From contig CM049320.1 of assembly GCA_026874595.1 (NCBI GenBank), positions 5,521,464 to 5,585,463 of the forward strand: 64,000 nt of DNA. Direction: 5' to 3'. The stretch is from Sipunculus nudus. Taxonomy: Eukaryota > Annelida > Sipuncula > Golfingiida > Sipunculidae. Of this stretch, positions 55,985-64,000 are shown one piece after another; the first letter of the stretch is position 1; every line of letters begins with the position of its first letter. The notes below the pieces were generated by a model that saw only the letters and a list, made by a program, of their open reading frames with translations, did no database searches and was not told the origin of the DNA. The position numbers and the translations under genes are program-made.

Positions 55985-56035
<51 letters not shown>
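55803..56035. repeat. Two (TA)n microsatellites of unit 2
   Basis: Arrays at about 55803-55865 and 55987-56035, the counterparts of 47353-47410 and 47531-47571 with changed lengths. Confidence 0.9.
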
Positions 56036-56038
<3 letters not shown>

Positions 56039-56110
56039 TTTTATTCGACTATTCTTCCAATTCAAAGTATGTCTATGGTTCCTAATTGGTTTTTGGAACA
56101 GATTTATTAA

Positions 56111-57641
56111 ACAATAAGAATTTTCACAAATACGAACACCAGCGGAAACACACCAATAAATATGTTACGCACAGAGATGCGTGGGCGGTTAACAATATTT
56201 ATAAGCACCCACGAAGGGCAAAAACATGTGGCTAAGACATCTGATTTTTTAGCAATTGGTATAAGAAAAATCAAGATATTGTTCAGTAATGACGTGTCGT
56301 CTATTCTTTCACACGATCAGTTCAGATTTGCTCTATATAGACGTTTCCCAGCAAAACCATCAAAGCAGTCAGGGCATCTCCTGATCGACACGTGAAGTGT
56401 CTCCGCGATACACACGGCCCCACGCATTGTGTTCTTGTTGACACCTGTGAAAGCGCCCGGTCCACTGTCTTTAACACTCGTTTAAATGAGTAAGCAAACC
56501 GTTTCAGGGCAATATTTTGACAGGATCAGATTTATTTTAAAGGGAAGAAGCTATTTTTTGTGTTAACTCAACATGTATACTTAATAGATCACGCTCCTCA
56601 CGCAGCGGTTATACACTGCAGTCGTCCGAGATCTCTTTTCCGTGTAACTGTTGCTTTGTAAAGCAATTTTCTCTGGGTCTGAACACCCTGGGGGACACAT
56701 AGCAAAAAACTATAATCAATTCGCATTGTGCATCTAGCTCAAAATTTTAAAAATGCGACACCCGCCTTCGTTGGTCCGAATCTTAGCCCTGTGCCAGAAA
56801 AGGTGTTATCAGACCAACAAAAGCGAGTGTTGCAAGTTAACACGTTTGATACCATAGGGGTTTCTTAATATTCCTCATGAATAATTAATCAGCTGACGAA
56901 AGCGAGGTTGGTAGGGAATAACAGTGAACATGTGCTCACTCAGCATGGCTGTGTATAGCAATCTAGACCTGTCAGTTATTCCATTAATCCACTTCAAATT
57001 TGTGGATGCCTATAAACAAATTTGTTAAAAGCGTCTGGAAAGAAGTATAGATCCAAAGAAATCCGCTGCTATAAGCACAATGTGAACCAGACTTGTAAGG
57101 AAGGTACTTTCCAATTACTCTTAACATAATAGAGTTAAAGACCCTTGGGCTCACATCTGCTGCTCCAAAAGGATTATGTAGGCCCTGAGGTGTATGCTAT
57201 CTGTTAATCAGACCACAGGAAGCCATTAATTGCCTGAGGTCAATTAACATATCAAGATATCCCAGTGTCGGGGCACAGGTGCTGACTGATACACATTCAA
57301 GACAGCAGAGAACGCGGTGGTCTGTGCATGGTCCCTCGATCTGACTGTGTACATATATACAAAGTTTTTCTTGTTTCATGTACAGTAGGCACAGAGTGAC
57401 ACACACACACCAAAACACTTTGGCAGTACCCAGCTGATACTGCCATTATGAAGTCATTAACTTAATAAAGACTAATAAAGCTAAGATGAAACATGTCTGC
57501 TTCTGTATGGTTAAAAGCGCTCTGAAATGAAATTATGAAAAAGTTTTCTGTTCACATACTTTTTAAAAGTATAGATGTAGGTATGCTGTATCTTTCACCA
57601 ATAATAAAACAGAGAAAAACACTTTGTACTTTTACAGTGGC
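56111..57641. other. Unit 2 interval without recognised genes
   Basis: Counterpart of 47655-49184. Nothing beyond duplicated short open frames. Confidence 0.35.
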
Positions 57642-57797
57642 ATAGGTAGGTAAAAAAATGGTAGGTAAAGTCTGCTGGGCTTTTACACCCGAGCCTAATG
57701 GCTCATCAGGCTGGAGCTTATCCCGGTTTCTGTAGCGTGAAGCGATTTAGGAGTTAGACTCCTCCTGGATGGGACGCTAGTCCATCGCAAATTGGCA
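57642..57797 (+). mobile_element. SINE-like conserved interspersed repeat (unit 2 copy)
   Basis: Same words as 49185-49340, inherited through the segmental duplication rather than by new insertion. Confidence 0.45.
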
Positions 57798-58225
57798 TAG
57801 CTGTCAAGTAAAAACACGATGTCACAGTCCATTTAAAACGAATATCCCTCCTCATAAGATAGTGATATGATGAGTTTCTGGGAATGGCAAGGATAATATT
57901 AGTGCATGGGCAGAAATATAATTTTATAAATGGCACCTTTTTCCCACAGGACTTTACATTATTTGATAGAAAATAAAATATGTAAGGTAAGAATTATGGA
58001 ATAGTATATCCAGTTATTGTTCAACACTTCACCAGCTCCACACTTTTAACTCCTGTTACATCCTTCAAAATTCTTTATAAATCGAATCTAAAAATGTAAT
58101 ATGTCATATACTAAAACTATAGATTTGTCGTTGTAAATGAAAAGTTAAATATACTGACGGTGTGTCCTACGGCTTTATGACATAAACTTCATTGACAAAC
58201 AAAGTTGAATATTCTTTGATTTACA

Positions 58226-58873
58226 GTGGGTCTAGATAAAATAAACCCTAACTCTCTCTTAGGTCAGACTTATAAATGTGAACTAGAAATGATGAACGAG
58301 AACAAAAAGTGCTGGATTAAGGGAATAAAAATTGTGTTAGATAAATATAATATGAAAAGCTTTTTCATACATCCAGAATATTTTAATGCAGATCTGCTGA
58401 GAGAAAAATTACAAGCCGAATTCATTTCAGTGTGGAAAAATAATATGTGGCAGGATAATGGAAATGGAGGAGGAAATAAACTGAGAACTTACGGGGAATT
58501 TAAAACAGAATTTAAATTTGAGGGATATTTAGAAATATTCACTAATAGAGAACAGAGAAGTAAATTTACACAATAAAGAATTAGTGCACACGAACTCAAT
58601 ATTGAAATGGGAAGATATATCAGACCAAAATTTCCACCAGAACAAAGAATTTGTACAAATTGTAATGAAGACGTGGTAGAAGATGAATACCATTTGTTTA
58701 AATGTAATTATTATGAAGACATAAGGGAAAGCTTTGAAATCAGTATATGTAACAGAAATGAGTTTATAGATAAAATGAGAGCCAATATTGACGAAAGTAA
58801 TACTGGTATTATAAGATTTGTATACTATGCACTAAAAAAGAGAAAACATGGGAATAAATATACACAAAATTAA
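58226..58873 (+). mobile_element. LINE ORF2 C-terminal fragment with the same in-frame stop (unit 2)
   Basis: Copy of 49769-50416 differing by three visible replacements (Arg to Gly in KLRTY-EFK, Asp to Asn in EIFT-RE, Thr to Ile in YED-RES). The TAA between SKFTQ and RISAHE is kept. Not a separate insertion. Confidence 0.85.
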
Positions 58874-60532
58874 AATTATTAGTAAATAGAACCAACATGA
58901 AATTTAGCCAATACAGAATAACTGTCACAAAATTTAAAATGTAAATATGTTATATTCTAAACAAAAGAGTTGAAATGTAGAAGTCATTTCTTTACTTTTA
59001 AATTCCAGTAAAATAAAAGCAGATTTATATTTCAGGAACATAATGTAAAAGTATGAGAAAATCAGGTATTGTTAAGGAGGTGCAGGTCAATTCAGCCATT
59101 GATGTAATATTATAACATCGATATTAGATAATTTACAAAATATTACATTCCCTATGTGTATGCACAGGTTTCGGTATGTTGCTCAAGCAAACTAAAATGA
59201 AACAGAAAATTTCAGATAATCAAGGATCATTAGGCCTTTTGAGGGTTTTATTTCTGTCCTTTCCCATCTATAAATTTTGTGTTTTTATATGAAGTCATAA
59301 AAGCTATACCTAGAAATTTGCATTATAAAGAATGCCTTCAAGCCTCCGCCATTCACTTATTCGGTCCATATTACCAGGTTAATTCTTTCTCTAAGTGACT
59401 GTAGATTTATGACTACTCCTTACTACTTCTTATTGACGTTCCTGAAAGCGGATTAGGTGCCGGATCCACACCAAATCTAATCTATTCTTCATAAAGGTCT
59501 TTCGTGCGTAAGTGACTGTAGATTTATGACTACTCCTTACTACTCCTTAATGACGTTCCTGAAAGCGGATCAGGTGCCGGATCCACACCAAATCTTATCT
59601 ATTCTTTATTATGATCATTTCCACAATGCCTTGAAAATTTCATGAGATTCTGTTCATGACTGCTAAAGTTATACATGTCAACATATACATAGACACACAA
59701 ACACACACACAAACACGAAAGGGGAAGAATGCATACACCTAACTGGCAGATCGAGGTCATGATTCCTAATTATGTTAATACATGCATTTTATAAATACGC
59801 GATGTCTATTGAACTGATGGGATCTTATGAATTCTTCCTTGTCACACACACACATGCAGTGACAGCAATTCGTTATACTCGGCCTTGCGGCAGGTGTAGC
59901 AGTTCAATGTTTACAATCTATACAACCCACGTCCACACAAACCTTCCTTGTTACACCTTTTTTGTGCTCATGTTTACTGTCAATGCCATTTGGGAGATAG
60001 CTAGGAAAAAGATCAATATAATTTACGCCTCATCTGTTGTGTATCAGTTTTACCCGTATTTACAGATTTTCTAACCCCCCCCCCCCGCCCCCTCTTTCTA
60101 TTGATTATATTTTCTTGGAGGTCTTGGTATTGTTTTATAAATAATTCTCTCATTTACGATTAATACTATAAGCTTCACTGAATTTTGCCAGCCTCTTAGT
60201 ACATTGGCCGGGCTTAAAGTATAAAGCAGGACGGATACAAGAGCGGGGGGGGGGGGGGGTCCTAAAAGGCACACAAGTGTTCCGGGAGTGCTGTTCAATT
60301 TAAAAAAAAACTCTTGTATGAGTATCGGGGAGCAGACGGTGTCAGACACAAATTTCTAACGTCTGACAACAATATTCCACTTCGCAAATGTACACCTGAT
60401 CACTGACCAGGCCTTCCTGGTCCACATACTGATGTATGAATTTCATGTCACGAGCACAGCGTCACAAAATAAATGTAGAAAAATATTTGTACATAACTTA
60501 TTGAGACAGTAAATCACTGAAAATATATCAAG

Positions 60533-60534
<2 letters not shown>
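58874..60534. other. Unit 2 interval: 117-bp repeat and opposed C/G runs
   Basis: Two 117-bp repeat units at about 59393-59626, a C run at about 60075-60086 and a G17 run at about 60244-60260. No gene recognised. Confidence 0.5.

Positions 60535-60580
<46 letters not shown>
60535..60580. repeat. (TA)n microsatellite of unit 2
   Basis: Shorter counterpart of 52247-52303. Confidence 0.95.
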
Positions 60581-60582
<2 letters not shown>

Positions 60583-61182
60583 GCTAGGAAAAAGCATGAA
60601 GAAAAAGTCAATCTAAACCTTCACATTTTTCTTTCTAGCCATGACGCTTGCTGTATCATTTTTCCATGTAATACTTCATGCTAGATTTCATAAAAATATT
60701 GATGGTTCCTTTATAATAAAGGGGAGCCCTTTATTATTTATTATTACGTTATTTATTGCAACTACAAGTTATTTAACAAATGTAGACTGATAATTCATTA
60801 ATATCTGATGGTGTTTATAAAAATTAACCAATAAAAATATCAAATAAAATATTAATATTGCCATCAGGATGAACTGCTTAAGATAACAGGTATAGTACAA
60901 TGATTTTTAGATAAAAAAAATTTGTAAGACGAAAAAATATAAATTATTCGCATGATCAATTGGTATGGTGTTTGTGATTTAACATTCAGAAATGTATAAA
61001 ACATCTAAGGATATTTTGATAAAACTCCATTGAAGTAGAATGTTGGCATATTTTATTGTTTTATATTAAAGAATTCATATTCTTTATATCAAACATACAA
61101 TATAAACATAATTACTGCAACAGCCAATTTGTGTAAATGTGCCTTTTCTAAGCTTCCCCCATTTCGCACGTATCAGACTTAC

Positions 61183-61333
61183 TTTCTTGAATTAAGGCAC
61201 TCAAAGAAGAAAACTGTTTTTCGTGGTTAATACGAAGAATATGATACCTGCTAGAGATCATGCTGAAACTTTCATATAATTTATTGTGCAGATTTTCTAA
61301 AACAAGTTTAGGACCAACTTTTGATCTGATCCC
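61183..61333 (-). CDS. Exon-like segment of unknown function (unit 2)
   Basis: Same 151-bp segment and splice-site-like borders as 52908-53058, with an apparently identical translation. Identity is expected from the recent duplication and adds no independent support. Confidence 0.38.
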
Positions 61334-62380
61334 CTGTAGAAAAAGTACACAACCAACCACAACCAACGTCGTAAAATCTTTTAAATCGTCATTATGTATC
61401 TTTGTGTTTCTAGTGTCATTTTAATATGGCATAATTTGTGATCACAAAGACCTGCCTAGCCGATAATAATCATATTCATCTCAAAAGTGTGTAACATAAA
61501 ACTCAATTCCCTCCCGCGATTGATGCAACCGAGTCAGAAACTTCAATTCTGGCTCATGCCAGCGCAAAGCTGGTGAAGGTATAGAAATATACATTATTTT
61601 TGTGTTTTCTCACCGGACAGCGGTATCTGATCCAAGTGTTGTCATGTAGCGGGAGTCAATTCATTAGCTATACCCACTGAGTGAGGGGATCTTCTAGAAA
61701 ATAAAAATTATTGAAAGTATTAAGATGAATGATGCTCATGCAGAGAATGGTACTGCTAACAAACTCTCTGAGTTACAGGAAGAAAAAAAAGGTGTCAGTA
61801 CTAGTATCTCTTGATTCATTTCCTTTACTTCGGAGTGCGATGACATCATATGGTGCTAGTTCAGTTTTCAGCCCACTTACAGCCTTAGACAAGATTTTCC
61901 AGCATGTCGCGTTTGAAATAAAGCTGTAAACTGATGTGAACGGTATGGTTTGTGCCCTGCAGAGGTTATACAGAACAACAGCAGCAATATGCCATTTTCA
62001 AAATTAAAATTGCATAAAATGAGTAAATTGCAGATGGTGTCGCCAGTATTCCTCTACATTACTATAATGAATTTCATAACAACAATTCAGCTTATCCTGA
62101 CAAATATTGTTTATGAATTCTCATTTACATGAGTCTTAGCTTCTTAGATGTTTCCCCTCTAACCTGGCGAATATAAGTCACATTGATCCAAATTGGCATT
62201 TATTTATGGAATATGCTTGCATAAGAGATTAAAACTTCCTTGGTCTTGTCGGCTTTGATTTTCAGGACGAACGGCTAGCAAGAAAAACGGCGGACAAAGG
62301 GCCATCTCTATAGCTAAGACGAGTCACAAATAGATGGGCTAAAGACCTATGTACTTTTTCAAAAAAAGGAAATCACCCGA

Positions 62381-62707
62381 TTGCCAGTAATTTATCTAAC
62401 AATCAGTCGATATATTTCCGTCCATTGTGACTGTGCATCGTCTTGTCAAAATATTAAAATCTTAATACCGAATAATTTTCCCAATAACCAGCACATGACA
62501 ACTATTAATGAATTTACTGTTTACATTGAGAGAGCTCTATTACAAAGGGTTGAACAACCACTTGGTGAAACTGATTTTGTTTACTTTGATCATGATCATA
62601 TAAGTCCTACATTTAATAACATGCAGTCTCTAAACACCATAAAAGGGGGCAAAGCCATTTGTCAGAAATTATATAAACGGCATCTAAGGGGTCCATTTTT
62701 GCAATAA
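62381..62707 (+). other. 108-codon open frame, unit 2 copy
   Basis: Counterpart of 54106-54444 with a 12-bp in-frame deletion (MQVG lost before GKAICQK). Function not recognised. Confidence 0.25.
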
Positions 62708-63357
62708 AATGCAATCTTTGGTTATGATATTAATTGAAAGAGGGCAAGTCTTGTTGTCAGTTCATGAACAAGGGAGAAGATTTGCATTGAATTTGGACAA
62801 TCCCTCGCTAATTTAGCATTGAATCTTGAGATAATATATCGATACAGCACTAATATTCATATCCCCTGCACTACTGGGAAAACGTACATTTCATACATGC
62901 TTCAGTTTGCATGCACACACATGGGTCACAAACTTCAAGATCATCCTTGGAAATAGAATACAATCATACTTATTAATAACCATGCCGTTTATTAAGAAAC
63001 GGTGTCCTTTTATAGCATTAAAATGAAGATTTGTATACATCTAGCATTCACAGGTATACACTGTTTCCTGTTTCGTATTGTTTATCAGTGATATTTGTAT
63101 AAAAGGGAAGTTTAATTCAGTGTCTCTGTATAGAGGTTAGTAATCATAACAAACTGATCTTGCTGAATTACACATACATTATTACATGTAGATATAGAAT
63201 ATCAAATCTTTTACATTTTTACCGGAATGTGATTTTGAATAAAAAGCAATGGTGTCTGTATTACACTTAGCTGTATTCAAGGAATATGTTTCCAGAAAGA
63301 TGTCTCTCTTACACATAGCTGTGTTCAAGGAATATTTTCTCCAGAAAGATTTCTCTC

Positions 63358-63653
63358 TTACACACAGCTATATTCAAGGACCATGTACTTCAAAAGGCCG
63401 TGGCATGGATCACCAAATACAGAGTTAGTAGCTGATATTTCGCATGAAGACCGTCCTTGGCACCTCTGACGAAAGATCGTGGTAGCCCGGGCGCTGAAAA
63501 AAGTGATTTCCTCTGACGCCGAGTTGTTACTACAGACCAGTCGACTGGCACGACCGTAGAAGGCGCTCAGGACTAGAATCTTTGCATCTCCAAAAGGTAA
63601 TATCACGCTGCTGGATTCACAGGCCGTTGCCTGTCGGCTGTTGCGACCGCAAA
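63358..63653 (-). CDS. Lectin E exon 2: SUEL domain
   Basis: 296 bp, phase-1 acceptor and TAA stop. The protein appears identical to lectin D exon 2, including the two missing cysteines and the added N-terminal one. A signal-peptide exon would have to lie beyond the right end of the window, since DNA after 63951 is not homologous to the lectin C upstream region. Whether the gene is complete cannot be judged here. Confidence 0.78.
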
Positions 63654-64000
63654 CTACAAGTTATACGATATTGTTTGAAGCAGTAATGATTATACACAAG
63701 TATAAATGAATGCTGATAAAAATCGAAGAGGCAAAGCTTTTGCGTTCTTATTTTCTCCACGGATTATATGTTGAAGGGACGCGAGATGTTCGATAAAACA
63801 CAAGTATGCCACTTATTGTATGCACATTTTCCGCGACCCTGCTGATTGTATATTTTCCATGTAGCTAATACAGCCATTTCAAGCTAAGACGAAACTCTCT
63901 AAACGCCCTTTTCCATGGCGCGCGTTTTTTGGGCAGTTTACACGCCTAGTACCCCCACCCCTACCACATATGTAACTTTACATATGTATAAGAATAAAAT

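Larger units (their letters stand above)
55689..63951 (-). repeat. Tandem segmental duplication, unit 2 (8263 bp)
   Basis: Near-identical copy of 47240-55688. The left edge is at the GCCTAGTA/TTATTCTG junction. The right edge is at GCCTAGTA 63944-63951, after which the sequence changes to a C-rich stretch. It lacks the about 173-bp segment seen at 50547-50719 of unit 1. Confidence 0.92.

Overview
The window looks like nuclear DNA of a bivalve-like marine mollusc. It is AT-rich, with spliced genes, AG/GT intron borders and AATAAA signals. Most of it is non-coding, with dense (TA)n and poly-G tracts, several families of about 300-bp tandem arrays, decayed LINE and Ty3/Gypsy retrotransposons, and single-domain SUEL (galactose/rhamnose-binding) lectin genes. 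The mollusc assignment is inferred from family content and remembered repeat types; no search was run.

Layout. 1-2000: AT-rich, perhaps the 3' UTR of a gene to the left. 2734-13048: a plus-strand gene whose first exons encode a PWWP-like domain, behind a tandemly duplicated CCAAT/E2F/CRE promoter module. Its introns and flanks hold a large GGGGTGATTTGTCC minisatellite and the first tandem array. 13395-15330: two more tandem arrays. 16107-27426: two plus-strand lectin genes, A (compact) and B (about 8 kb intron containing a LINE fragment and a candidate MITE). 28480-31280: a fourth tandem array and another LINE fragment. 32855-40250: a decayed Ty3/Gypsy element with both LTRs. 41930-63951: a minus-strand lectin region built by at least two rounds of segmental duplication. 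Lectin C is complete. D and E are second exons inside two nearly identical tandem units of 8449 and 8263 bp.

The theme is expansion of a small secreted lectin family. Every lectin has a 290-296 bp domain exon starting in phase 1, and every recognised signal-peptide exon is exactly 61 bp. The youngest duplication cut 41 bp upstream of lectin C's start codon. It copied the promoter side but not the signal-peptide exon, leaving domain exon D just downstream of a duplicated promoter. D and E also share the loss of the same two conserved cysteines.

The best candidates for something new are the duplicated promoter module, the lectin exon-shuffling and cysteine-loss history, a conserved exon-like 151-bp segment of unknown function in the duplicated units, and a palindrome (GGTGGCGCCACC-like) shared by otherwise different tandem-array families. 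No CRISPR array, rRNA or tRNA gene was seen.
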